From assembly GCF_016629525.1 (NCBI RefSeq), contig NZ_AP024269.1, positions 1,922,001 to 1,986,000 on the forward strand: a stretch of 64,000 nucleotides of DNA, read 5' to 3'. The notes beneath the pieces are model-generated. The model worked only from the letters and a program-made list of their open reading frames with translations. It had not been told where the DNA came from and did no database searches. Shown here piece by piece: positions 1-8,562 of this stretch; the first letter of the stretch is position 1, and every line of letters starts with the position of its first letter. The position numbers and the translations under genes are program-made. Origin of the DNA: Kaistia sp. 32K. GTDB lineage: Bacteria; Pseudomonadota; Alphaproteobacteria; Rhizobiales; Kaistiaceae.

Positions 1-743
1 GCGTTCTTCAGGTCGGTCGCGCCGCGGATCAGCTCGCGCAGAGTCTCGCGCTTGTCGAACGCCTCGCGGCCGGTATGCACGAAGACCTGCGTCACGGTCT
101 TCGCGGTCGTGGCCGGCTTGGCGACCTCGATGCGGACCGGGTTCGACAGGAACGTGTCGGCGAGGCGCTGGATCTCCGACGGCATGGTTGCCGAGAAGAA
201 CAGCGTCTGGCGCGTGAAGGGGATCAGCTTGGCGATGCGCTCGATGTCGGGGATGAAGCCCATGTCGAGCATGCGGTCCGCCTCGTCGATGACGAGGATC
301 TCGACGCCGGTCATCAGCAGCTTGCCGCGCTCGCAATGGTCGAGCAGGCGGCCGGGCGTCGCGATCAGGACGTCGACGCCACGGTCGAGCTTCTTTTCCT
401 GGTCGTTGAACGACACGCCGCCGATCAGCAGCGCCACGTTGAGCTTGTGGTTCTGACCGTACTTGTTGAAGTTTTCCTCGACCTGCGCCGCGAGCTCGCG
501 GGTCGGCTCCAGGATCAGCGTGCGGGGCATGCGCGCCCGGGCGCGGCCCTGCTCCAGCAGCGTGATCATCGGCAGCGTGAAGGACGCGGTCTTGCCCGTG
601 CCAGTCTGGGCGATGCCGAGGACATCGCGCCGAGAGAGCACATGCGGGATCGCCTCTGCCTGGATCGGCGTGGGCGTGGTGTATCCGCTTGCCTCAACGG
701 CAGCCAACACCTTGGGGCTCAGTCCGAGCGTAGAGAAGGTCAT
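1..743 (-). CDS. DEAD-box ATP-dependent RNA helicase (N-terminal part)
   Basis: This is the first 247 codons of a gene that runs off the left edge. The translation has the DEAD-box helicase motifs in order: a Q motif (GYTTPTPIQ, about residue 20), Walker A (AQTGTGKT), motif Ia (PTREL), motif Ib (TPGR), the DEAD box (VIDEAD) and motif III (SAT). Such enzymes unwind RNA duplexes in ribosome assembly, RNA decay or cold adaptation. The RhlE-like group is likely, but the C-terminal extension that would decide it lies outside the window. The ATG at 741-743 is chosen because the Q motif follows at the usual distance. No clear Shine-Dalgarno is visible. Confidence 0.9.
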   Translation of the reverse strand, partial: MTFSTLGLSPKVLAAVEASGYTTPTPIQAEAIPHVLSRRDVLGIAQTGTGKTASFTLPMITLLEQGRARARMPRTLILEPTRELAAQVEENFNKYGQNHKLNVALLIGGVSFNDQEKKLDRGVDVLIATPGRLLDHCERGKLLMTGVEILVIDEADRMLDMGFIPDIERIAKLIPFTRQTLFFSATMPSEIQRLADTFLSNPVRIEVAKPATTAKTVTQVFVHTGREAFDKRETLRELIRGATDLKN

Positions 744-890
744 GTTTTGAAAAAGGGCCCAGAGCCCGACGGGACGGCAAACCAGCACATCACCATCGAT
801 GAAAGATGCACGCAAATACGAGATTTTGCGTGGACTTGTCAAATGTTTCGGCGAAAAGGGCCGATTTCCCTCGCTGTCGCGGCCGGGAGG

Positions 891-1334
891 TCAGTTGCTG
901 GCCGGTCCGAAACGATAGCTGTCGTCGTCGCCGATGAAGAGCTCGTAGCTCTCCCGCGCGCCATCGGCGGCCGGATTGATCATCTCCAGGAAGATGCTGA
1001 GGCCGTCGTCGTCCGCCTCGATGACGAAGTCGCCGATATTCTGCTTCAGCTCGATCAATTCCTTGATGTCGACCGTGCGGGTGACCGTGAACGCGCCGTC
1101 GGCGCCGCTCGCCAGCCATTGCACGAACAGCCGCGCTACCGGCTCGGGGCCGCTGCGCACGACGACGACGCGATAGACCCCTTTGGTGCCGTCCTTTTCC
1201 CAGGTGCCGGCCGTACGGACCTCCTGAACCGAGGTGGCGATGGCGGCCACGCTGTCGGCGATCGGATCGGCGCGCAGGGGAGCGACCGTCGCCACGGTAA
1301 GGATGCAAGCCGTCAAAAGCGCGCGAACGGTCAT
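891..1334 (-). CDS. Small exported protein of unknown function
   Basis: A 147-residue protein. The first 22 residues form a signal peptide (MTVRALLTACILTVATVAPL, then an Ala-Asp junction), so the mature protein should be periplasmic. The start at 1334 is preferred over an upstream in-frame start because it is preceded by AAGGAGG at good spacing and gives a proper signal peptide. The mature part is acidic, has no cysteine and shows no domain I recognise. It lies 103 bases downstream of parE on the same strand and could be read from the same transcript. Confidence 0.7.
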   Translation of the reverse strand: MTVRALLTACILTVATVAPLRADPIADSVAAIATSVQEVRTAGTWEKDGTKGVYRVVVVRSGPEPVARLFVQWLASGADGAFTVTRTVDIKELIELKQNIGDFVIEADDDGLSIFLEMINPAADGARESYELFIGDDDSYRFGPASN

Positions 1335-1437
1335 CTCTGAACCTCCTTGAAACGGGATCCGCATCGAGCGGTCCCGGGGACAGGCAAAAGGTCCCTGAAC
1401 GAGTTTGGCGTCGAACCGCGACAATCCCGTGTCGCGT

Positions 1438-3483
1438 TCAGATATCGAGCTCTTTGGCGAAGACGGCGCGCTCCTGGATGAAGCGGAAACGCTCCTCCGG
1501 CTTGTTGCCCATCAGCTGTTCGACGACATCCTGGGTGAGCGAGATATCGCCGTCAACGATGCCGACGCGCAGCAAGGTGCGCTTGCCGGGATCCATCGTC
1601 GTCTCCTTGAGCTGGCCGGGCAGCATCTCGCCGAGGCCCTTGAAGCGGCCGATCTCGACCTTCCCCTTGCCCTTGAACTCGGTCGCCAGCAGGTCTTCCT
1701 TGTGCTGGTCGTCGCGGGCGTAGAGCGTCTTGCCGCCCTGGCTGATGCGATAGAGCGGCGGCACCGCGAGATAGAGGTGGCCCTTGTCGATCAGGGACGG
1801 CATCTCGCGATAGAAGAAGGTGATCAGCAGCGAGGCGATGTGGGCGCCGTCGACGTCGGCGTCGGTCATGATGATGACCTTGTCGTAGCGCAAATCGTCG
1901 TCGCGATAGTGCGTGCGCGCGCCGACGCCCAGCGCCTGCATCAGGTCAGCCAACTGCTGGTTCTGCGCCATCTTCTCGCGGCCGGCATTGGCGACGTTGA
2001 GGATCTTGCCGCGCAGCGGCAGCACGGCCTGGCTGGTGCGATTGCGCGCCTGCTTGGCGGAGCCACCTGCGGAATCACCCTCGACGATGAAGATCTCGCT
2101 GCCCTGGGCCGCGCTCTGGCTGCAGTCCGCCAGCTTGCCGGGAAGGCGCAGCTTGCGCACCGCCGTCTTGCGGTTGACCTCCTTTTCCTGCCGCCGGCGC
2201 AGCCGTTCCTCGGCGCGCTCGATGACCCAGTCGAGCAGGCGCGAGGCTTCCTGCGGCGCCGCCGCCAGCCAATGGTCGAAGGGATCGCCGATCGCCTTCT
2301 CGACGATGCGCGTCGCTTCCGCCGTCGACAGCTTGTCCTTGGTCTGGCCGACGAATTCCGGCTCGCGCACGAAGACCGACAGCATCGCCGCGCAGGACGT
2401 CATCACGTCCTCGGCGGTGATCGCGGCGGCGCGCTTGTTGCCGGAGAGCTCGGCATAGGCCTTGAGGCCGCGCAGCAGCGCCATGCGCAGGCCCTGCTCA
2501 TGCGTGCCGCCTTCCGCCGTCGGGATCGTGTTGCAGTAGGAGCGGACATAGCCGTCGCCCGGATACCAGGCGATCGCCCATTCCGCCGCGCCGTGGCCGC
2601 TCGCCTTGTCGGTGCGGCCGGCGAAGATCTGCGACGTGATCGTCTTCTCGGCTCCGAGCTCGGCCGCCAGGAAGTCCTTCAGACCGGCGGGGAAGTGGAA
2701 GACGGCCGACGGCGGCGTCGCGCCCTCGGGATCCAGCAGTTCCGGCGCGCAGGTCCAGCGGATCTCGACGCCACCGAACAGATAGGCCTTCGAGCGGGTC
2801 ATGGCGAACAGGCGCCAGGGCTTGAAATGGGCCTCGGCGCCGAAGATCTGCGGATCCGGCTTGAAGCGGGTCTTGGTGCCGCGACGATTATGCACCTCGC
2901 CGACCGCCTCGAGCGTCGAGGTCGGATGACCGCGCGAGAAGGTCTGGCGATAGAGCCGCTTGCCGCGCGCGACTTCGACTTCCAGCAGTTCCGACAGGGC
3001 ATTGACCACGGAGACGCCGACGCCGTGCAGGCCGCCCGAGGTCTCGTAGACCTTGGAATCGAACTTTCCGCCGGAATGCAGCGTCGTCATGATGACTTCG
3101 AGCGCCGACTTGTCCTTGAACTTCGGATGCGGGTCGACCGGGATGCCGCGGCCATTGTCGGTGACCGTCACGCTGCCATCGGCCGAGAGTTCGACATCGA
3201 TGAAGGTGGCGTGGCCGGCCACGGCCTCGTCCATCGAATTGTCGATCACTTCGGCGAACAGGTGATGCAGCGCCTTCTCGTCGGTGCCGCCGATATACAT
3301 GCCGGGGCGACGACGCACCGGCTCGAGCCCCTCGAGGACCTCGATGTCGGCGGCGGAATAGCTGCCTTCGGCCGCGGGCGGCGCCGCCGTGCGCCGCGGG
3401 GCGGCCTCTTCGCGGGGCGGCTCCGCCGGCTTCACTGCGCGCGCGGTTCCACCGGCTCCGAATAGGTCGTCGATCTCTGCCAT
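1438..3483 (-). CDS. parE: DNA topoisomerase IV subunit B
   Basis: ATPase subunit of topoisomerase IV, which decatenates daughter chromosomes together with ParC. The GHKL ATPase signatures are present: EVIDNSMDEA, DNGRGIP and GGLHGVG. The TOPRIM domain follows with EGDSAGG, PLRGKILN and the metal-binding DADVDG. The protein is about 681 residues, normal for ParE rather than the longer GyrB. In-frame ATGs occur at 3489 and 3483; I use 3483, where a GGATG sequence lies just upstream, but 3489 is equally possible. A low-complexity Pro/Ala/Arg stretch separates the start from the ATPase domain. parC is not in the window. Confidence 0.95.
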   Translation of the reverse strand: MAEIDDLFGAGGTARAVKPAEPPREEAAPRRTAAPPAAEGSYSAADIEVLEGLEPVRRRPGMYIGGTDEKALHHLFAEVIDNSMDEAVAGHATFIDVELSADGSVTVTDNGRGIPVDPHPKFKDKSALEVIMTTLHSGGKFDSKVYETSGGLHGVGVSVVNALSELLEVEVARGKRLYRQTFSRGHPTSTLEAVGEVHNRRGTKTRFKPDPQIFGAEAHFKPWRLFAMTRSKAYLFGGVEIRWTCAPELLDPEGATPPSAVFHFPAGLKDFLAAELGAEKTITSQIFAGRTDKASGHGAAEWAIAWYPGDGYVRSYCNTIPTAEGGTHEQGLRMALLRGLKAYAELSGNKRAAAITAEDVMTSCAAMLSVFVREPEFVGQTKDKLSTAEATRIVEKAIGDPFDHWLAAAPQEASRLLDWVIERAEERLRRRQEKEVNRKTAVRKLRLPGKLADCSQSAAQGSEIFIVEGDSAGGSAKQARNRTSQAVLPLRGKILNVANAGREKMAQNQQLADLMQALGVGARTHYRDDDLRYDKVIIMTDADVDGAHIASLLITFFYREMPSLIDKGHLYLAVPPLYRISQGGKTLYARDDQHKEDLLATEFKGKGKVEIGRFKGLGEMLPGQLKETTMDPGKRTLLRVGIVDGDISLTQDVVEQLMGNKPEERFRFIQERAVFAKELDI

Positions 3484-4034
3484 GGTCATCCGTTGTTGTG
3501 TGGCCCGTGCAATGGCGTGATGGAGGCGGCGAATCAAGACGGAATTTTGCCACGCCTCATGCGAGGGCGCGAGTGTGTTCCTTGTTTGTTCATTCTGGCG
3601 CCAGCCGCTGGCCGCTTTCCGGTGCCAGGCCGGCCGACAACCCTGACGACGTATCGCCCGGTACCGCTACGATTCCATGTTGCGGTCCCGCAACACTGGT
3701 TTCGCATCTCGCCGCCGGGGCTACCGGCCCGCCGCAATTGCCGCCTTTCAGCCATAAAGTGAAACGACCGTCGCTTTCATCCGGGGGCGGATAGGACAAA
3801 CCTTGCGTATTGTCGGCACAAAATCTTGTTGGTCTTCAGCGGTACACGGAGCTGTGATGGCGCGCGTAGTCAAACGCGCCTGCAACCGCCTCGGATTCGC
3901 CCGAAACCAGTCCCATATTTCCGGAAATCGAAATTTCCGCGACGTCGCGGAACGGAAAGAGAACTTCGCTTCGACGACCCTGATGGCCCTTTGGCCGTCG
4001 GCGGGCGCGGGCGGCAAGCATGGTATGACGTGCA
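3484..4034. other. Intergenic region between divergent parE and exoR
   Basis: About 550 bases without a convincing gene. Open frames here lack homology, ribosome-binding sites and consistent codon use. The part nearest exoR is less GC-rich and holds the palindrome cluster at 3917-3952, so most of the regulatory content probably belongs to exoR. Confidence 0.5.
3917..3952. promoter_or_regulatory. Cluster of perfect palindromes upstream of exoR
   Basis: Two perfect palindromes lie 83-118 bases before the exoR start: ATTTCCGGAAAT at 3917-3928 and TTCCGCGACGTCGCGGAA at 3935-3952. They overlap a third inverted repeat, GGAAAT-CGAA-ATTTCC (3923-3938), so TTTCC half-sites recur in alternating orientation. 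This arrangement suggests cooperative binding of a dimeric regulator. That it controls exoR is inferred from position. No transcription start is known. Confidence 0.5.
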
Positions 4035-4856
4035 ATGCGATTCTGTAACGCGTTCGGCGGCGTCGCCCTATTTGGCATGTCCGTCCTGGCCGGGCTCGGT
4101 GCGTGGTCGGGGCAGGCGCTGGCCCTCGACGCCCGTACGCTCGACCGCAACGCGACGCCGGTGGAGGCGTTCCGCTTCGGCTTCAACGCCTACAAGCAGG
4201 GCGACAAGACGACGGCGGTCGAGGCGCTGACCTTTGCCGCCGACAAGGGCCACGCGGTCGCCCAGTGGAAGCTCGGGCGGATGTATGCCGAGGGTGACGG
4301 CCTCACCAAGAACGACGTGAAGGCCTTCGAGCTGTTCAGCGAAGTCGCCGACGCCCATGCCGACGACAATCCGAACGCGCCGTCCGCGCGCTTCGTATCC
4401 AATGCGTTCGTCGCGCTCGGCTCCTACTATCGCGATGGCATCCCCAACAGCGTCCAGCCGGATTTCGGTCGCGCCCGGCAGATGTTCTCCTACGCTGCCT
4501 CCTATTTCGGCGACTCCGACGCCCAGCTCAATCTCGCTCGCATGTATTATGACGGCGAGGGCGGCGACCGCGATCCGCGCCAGGCCGCTCGCTGGGCCAA
4601 GCTGTCCGCCGACAAGGGCAATGTCGGCGCCCAGGCCCTTCTCGGGCACATGCTGTTCGAAGGCGACGGCGTCACGCGGCAGCCGGTCGTCGGCCTCATG
4701 TTCCTGACGATCGCGCGGGATCGCGCCCCGGCGACCGACGGCTGGATCCAGAAGCTGCAGGAACAGGCCTTCTCCGTCGCGACGGAGACGGAGCGACGCA
4801 CCGCCCTTGCCATGGCGGATGACTGGATCGGCAAGAACCCGCCGAGCGTCCAGTAA
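4035..4856 (+). CDS. exoR: ExoR-like periplasmic Sel1-repeat regulator
   Basis: A 273-residue exported protein with a signal peptide of about 31 residues ending near ALALDA. The mature part carries Sel1-type repeats, for example AVAQWKLGRMYAEGDG, AQLNLARMYYDGEGG and AQALLGHMLFEGDG. Length, repeat spacing and the C-terminal LQEQAFSVATE segment match rhizobial ExoR as I remember it. In Sinorhizobium, ExoR binds the sensor kinase ExoS in the periplasm and restrains the ExoS/ChvI system, which controls exopolysaccharide synthesis and motility. The kinase and regulator genes are not in this window. A generic Sel1 protein is the alternative. The gene appears to be single, with its own upstream region. 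Confidence 0.8.
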   Translation: MRFCNAFGGVALFGMSVLAGLGAWSGQALALDARTLDRNATPVEAFRFGFNAYKQGDKTTAVEALTFAADKGHAVAQWKLGRMYAEGDGLTKNDVKAFELFSEVADAHADDNPNAPSARFVSNAFVALGSYYRDGIPNSVQPDFGRARQMFSYAASYFGDSDAQLNLARMYYDGEGGDRDPRQAARWAKLSADKGNVGAQALLGHMLFEGDGVTRQPVVGLMFLTIARDRAPATDGWIQKLQEQAFSVATETERRTALAMADDWIGKNPPSVQ

Positions 4857-5135
4857 GCGCGCGGTTCGCGCCCGACATTCGAGCAACACACCCCATTTGC
4901 ATCGTCGCCCGGGCAAGCTTGCCGGGGATGACGGCTTACATGCGCTTGCGGCGCCTCGGCCAATTCGGCGAGGATCGTCCCCAGCACTCGTCAGCCGAAC
5001 CGGAGCCTTCTCTGGCACGGGTTCCGGCGATCGGGAGGGAGGCGACATGGAAAGCAGCGCGACGCAACGCGCCTTGTCAGCCTGGTTGTCGAGGCTGCCT
5101 GCCGATGCGCGCCGGACGCCGGGAGTGTTTCGGCG

Positions 5136-7271
5136 ATGAGCGCATGGCGCCTGTGCCTGATTCCCGGCCTCGTCATCGTGACGATCCTGACGCTTCTCGC
5201 CCTGTTCATGACGTCCGGCCGGGTCGCGCGCGACATCGGCGAGCGTGTCGACGCGCAGCTGGCCATCGACGGCCAGCCCTGGGCAACCGGCAAGGTGAGC
5301 GGCCGTTCCGTCACCGTCATGGGCACGTCGCCGACCTTGCTGGCGCAGCGCCTCGCCGTCGAATCGGCCGGCCGCGTCTGGGGCGTCGACCGGGTGGTCG
5401 ACGGCAGCGGCATCATCCCGCTCCAGTCACCCTATATCTGGTCGGCGACCCGCACCGCGAGCGGCGTCGCCATCACCGGCTACGCTCCTTCCGAAGAGGC
5501 GCGGCAGGCCGTGCTGGCATCCGTTGCCCGTGTCCTGCCCTCCGTGACGCTGGACGGCACCCTGGTCCTGGCGCGGGGCCAGCCCTCCGGCTACCTCGCG
5601 CTCGTCGATTTCGCGCTGCAGCGGCTCGCCGAGCTCGATATCGGCACGGTGACGCTGACCGGCTCCAGCCTGTCCGTCGACGGCACGGCGCGGGACGAGG
5701 CGAACTTCGCGCTGGCGGCCCAGGCCTTGTCCGGGGGCGTGCCGGCGGGTGGGCAATTGCGGAACGTCCGGGTCCTGCCGCCGCGAAGCGAGAATTTCTC
5801 CTGGGTCGCGGACTATGACGGCACCTCGGTCAAGCTCAGCGGCTTCGTGCCCTCCGTCGCGGTCCGGCGGGATATCGCCGACGCGCTCGCAACCGCGCTG
5901 CCGGGAACGCCGGTGGAGGATACCACGCAGCTCGCCTCCGGCGTGCCGGATGGCTTCGCCTTCGCCGCCGTGTTCTCCGCCTACCAGCTGGCCCGCTTCA
6001 GCCAAGGTCGCATCGTCATCGACGGATCGCTGCTCTCCGTCGAGGCCAAGGCGAAGACGGTTGCCGACTACGAGATGGCGCTTGCCGAGATCGAGGCGCG
6101 GCGCAGCAAGCGGCCGGTCGGCATCGGCATCGGCACGATCGATCTGCTGCCGGCCGCCGTGGATCCCTATGTCTGGCGGGCCGATCATACCGGCGACAGC
6201 CTGGTCCTGACCGGCTATGTGCCGTCGGTGGCGGCGCATGACGAGGTCCTCGGCATGGCGGCGAAGCTCTTTCCCGAGCATTCGATCGTCGATCACGTTC
6301 GCGTCGCCGACGGCGATCCCAAGATGGACTGGATCGGCGCGCTCAAATTCGCGCTGACGCAGCTGGCGCAGCTCGACAAGGGCTTCGTGTCGCTGACCGG
6401 CCGGAAATACGACATCGTCGGCGAGGCCTCGTCCTCGGCCGCCTATTCGAGCCTGACCGAGGCGCTCAAGAAGATCCTGCCCGCCAGCATGGAGCTGCGC
6501 CGTTCGGCGGTCTCGCCGGGCGCCGTGTCGCCCTTTGTCTTCGCGGCGGCGCGCGGCTCGGAGACGCTGACGCTGAGCGGCTATGTCCCGACCGACGAGG
6601 TCGTGCAGAAGATCGTCGCGGTGGCGCGTCCGAAATTCGGCTCCGACAGGATCGAGTTGCGGCTGCTGCTCGCCGGCGGCGCGCCGGACGGATTCGTCGA
6701 GGCGGTCGACGTCGCGCTGCAAGCAGTGAGCCGCCTGCAGGGCGGGCGCTTCGACCTCGTCGACCAGAAACTCTCGCTGTCCGGGGTGGCGGTGTCGGAG
6801 GGCGCGCGCGGCGCGATCGAGGCGACGGTCAAGTCGGACCTGCCGCCGGGATTCGAGATCGCCTCGTCGCTGATGGTCGCCGTCGGAGGCGATCCGTTGA
6901 CGGGCCCGCAATGCCAATTGGCCCTGCGCGCCGAAGCCGACCGCGAGAAGGTGCAGTTTGACGGCAGCACGGCGCGGATCCTGCCCGGCAGCTACGGCCT
7001 TCTCGACCGGATCGCGGCGATCGTCCAGCGCTGCCCGATCGCGACGGTCGAAATCGGTAGCCATACGGATTCGCAGGGCGGGACGCGCAAGAATCAGGCG
7101 CTGAGCGTCGAGCGCGCCAATGCCGTGGTCGACCACCTGGTCGCCGATGGCGTCCGGCGCGAGCGTCTCAACCCGATCGGCTATGGCAGCAGCCGGCCGA
7201 TCGCGTCGAACTCGAAGGCTTCCGGGCGAGCGCAGAACCGGCGCATCGAATTCGGCATCGTCGGACAGTAG
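5136..7271 (+). CDS. Membrane-anchored four-repeat BON-like/OmpA-family protein
   Basis: A 711-residue protein. Residues 6-25 form an N-terminal membrane segment without a clear cleavage site. Four tandem modules of about 120 residues begin near 100, 221, 345 and 467, each opening with a Tyr/Phe-x-Trp/Phe segment followed by a TGYxPS-like strand, and each containing a second hydrophobic half. They resemble repeated BON-type folds. Residues about 590-711 are an OmpA C-terminal peptidoglycan-binding domain (SHTDSQGG, LSVERANAV, GYGSSRPIA, NRRIEF). It probably spans the periplasm from inner membrane to cell wall. It heads a tight operon with the two genes that follow. The architecture recalls mycobacterial ArfA (BON plus OmpA), but a function is not established here. 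Confidence 0.8.
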   Translation: MSAWRLCLIPGLVIVTILTLLALFMTSGRVARDIGERVDAQLAIDGQPWATGKVSGRSVTVMGTSPTLLAQRLAVESAGRVWGVDRVVDGSGIIPLQSPYIWSATRTASGVAITGYAPSEEARQAVLASVARVLPSVTLDGTLVLARGQPSGYLALVDFALQRLAELDIGTVTLTGSSLSVDGTARDEANFALAAQALSGGVPAGGQLRNVRVLPPRSENFSWVADYDGTSVKLSGFVPSVAVRRDIADALATALPGTPVEDTTQLASGVPDGFAFAAVFSAYQLARFSQGRIVIDGSLLSVEAKAKTVADYEMALAEIEARRSKRPVGIGIGTIDLLPAAVDPYVWRADHTGDSLVLTGYVPSVAAHDEVLGMAAKLFPEHSIVDHVRVADGDPKMDWIGALKFALTQLAQLDKGFVSLTGRKYDIVGEASSSAAYSSLTEALKKILPASMELRRSAVSPGAVSPFVFAAARGSETLTLSGYVPTDEVVQKIVAVARPKFGSDRIELRLLLAGGAPDGFVEAVDVALQAVSRLQGGRFDLVDQKLSLSGVAVSEGARGAIEATVKSDLPPGFEIASSLMVAVGGDPLTGPQCQLALRAEADREKVQFDGSTARILPGSYGLLDRIAAIVQRCPIATVEIGSHTDSQGGTRKNQALSVERANAVVDHLVADGVRRERLNPIGYGSSRPIASNSKASGRAQNRRIEFGIVGQ

Positions 7272-7279
7272 GAGGCGGC

Positions 7280-7408
7280 ATGGCCTATGTGATCGTGAAC
7301 TACTGGCCATTCCTGGCGGCGGCCGGCGGCCTCGGCTTCCTGGTCGGCTGGTGGGCGCTCGGCTCAAGCCGCCGCGCGCATTCATCCGATGGAGGCACCG
7401 CGCCATGA
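7280..7408 (+). CDS. 42-residue single-pass membrane protein
   Basis: A very short gene between the OmpA-family gene (8 bases after its stop) and the next gene, whose ATG overlaps its stop as ATGA. GGAGG precedes the ATG by four bases. The product has one hydrophobic helix rich in Gly, Ala and Trp (FLAAAGGLGFLVGWWALG) and a short polar tail with RR, consistent with an inner-membrane microprotein whose tail is cytoplasmic. The translational coupling on both sides and the good ribosome-binding site argue that it is real. Its role is unknown. Confidence 0.7.
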   Translation: MAYVIVNYWPFLAAAGGLGFLVGWWALGSSRRAHSSDGGTAP

Positions 7409-8475
7409 TCCTGCACGCGGCGGAGATCTGGGCGGCGCTCGCCGGTTGCTTCATTCTGGGAGCCCTGGTCGGATCGATCTTCCATCGGGCGATCGCGCTG
7501 ACGGGCGCCAACCGCGCGCAGGCGAGCCTCATTCGCGGGATCGATCGGGTGGTCCGCGCGCTCGAGCGCATCCTGTTGCCCTGGCGCGGCACTGTGCCGG
7601 CCATCCTGCCGCAGACGGTTCCCGTTCCGCCGCCGGACTTCAGCCCGGTTCCGGTCATCCCGGAGGTCCATCCCGTCATGGAATCGCTTGCGTCGGGGCC
7701 TGTCGAGATCGATCCGTTCCCGTCGGAAAGGCTGGCCGAAGCCGAGCTGCTGCCGCCCGTCTCCTACGCCTACGCCCACCTCGATCCGGCGACAGCATCC
7801 GATCCGGCCTCGCATGGCGATGCCAGCGGCTTCCAGCCTCTTTCCCTGCCGGGGCCGCGGCAGGGCGTTGCCGACCCGCTGCATGCCATTGTCGGCCTGA
7901 CGAAGCGCCATGCCGGGCGCCTTGCCGAGGTCGGCATCTATCATTTCAGCCAGATCGCTTCCTGGACGCCGCAGGAGGTGGCCTGGATCGCCGCCTATCT
8001 GCAGGTCGGCGATGCCATCGTCAGCAAGGACTGGGTCGGGCAGGCGATGCATTTCGCCAGCTCCGACGAGCCGATCGTCGTGCCCGAGCGCGTCCGCAAG
8101 GCCCCAGTGGCCGCCAAGCCGAAATCGCGCCCGAAGCGGTCGAAGGGGAAAGCAGAGGCGGTGGGGGAAACGGCGGCGCTGCAGGAGCAGGCCCCGACTG
8201 AGGAGCCTGAGGACGACAAGGCGGCGACTGGCGACGCGCCGGCCAAGCCGGCCCGCAAGAAGCGGGCGGAGAGCAAGGATGGCGACGCCCGGCAGGCAAA
8301 GCCCCGCGCCAGACGCAGGAAGTCCGCCGGGAGCGATCGCGCGGCATCCCCGGTCCCATCCGAGACGGGCGCGGCAGTCGTCGTGGCAGCAGTCGAGGAG
8401 CCGGCATCGCCCGAACCCGGGCCGCGTGAGGGGGAAAACTCCGAGAATTCGGCGGATCATCGCCGCGAGCCGTGA
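7405..8475 (+). CDS. Membrane-anchored protein with helix-hairpin-helix-like segment and basic tail
   Basis: A 356-residue protein starting at the ATG of an ATGA overlap with the microprotein gene. Residues 8-28 are a membrane helix, followed by a Pro-rich linker. A segment near residues 165-200 (LTKRHAGRLAEVGIYHFSQIA, then WTPQEVAWIAAYL) looks like the helix-hairpin-helix fold seen at the end of several NuoE-like and L21-associated proteins. The last 130 residues are Lys/Arg/Ala/Glu-rich and probably disordered. Third gene of the operon with the OmpA-family protein. A link between envelope and a nucleic acid or an acidic partner is possible but only inferred. Confidence 0.7.
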   Translation: MILHAAEIWAALAGCFILGALVGSIFHRAIALTGANRAQASLIRGIDRVVRALERILLPWRGTVPAILPQTVPVPPPDFSPVPVIPEVHPVMESLASGPVEIDPFPSERLAEAELLPPVSYAYAHLDPATASDPASHGDASGFQPLSLPGPRQGVADPLHAIVGLTKRHAGRLAEVGIYHFSQIASWTPQEVAWIAAYLQVGDAIVSKDWVGQAMHFASSDEPIVVPERVRKAPVAAKPKSRPKRSKGKAEAVGETAALQEQAPTEEPEDDKAATGDAPAKPARKKRAESKDGDARQAKPRARRRKSAGSDRAASPVPSETGAAVVVAAVEEPASPEPGPREGENSENSADHRREP

Positions 8476-8562
8476 CGCGGCGATGCGCGAGAGGCACGCC
8501 ACGATGATCCGCATAGCGCGGACGGGATGGGGCCCGTCCGGTCAGGTTTCCTTGAGAATTGG

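Noticed and set aside
75..1340. Long open frame on the plus strand across the helicase and the small exported gene
   Set aside because: It is the antisense shadow of two minus-strand genes in GC-rich DNA; it has no motif and no ribosome-binding site.
1405..3465. 686-codon open frame antisense to parE
   Set aside because: Arg/Ala/Leu-rich shadow translation typical of high-GC antisense frames; parE itself has complete motifs.
4912..4923. Palindrome GGCAAGCTTGCC after exoR
   Set aside because: Looks like a fragment of a common dispersed intergenic repeat; no T-run and no link to a gene, so not listed as a terminator or operator.
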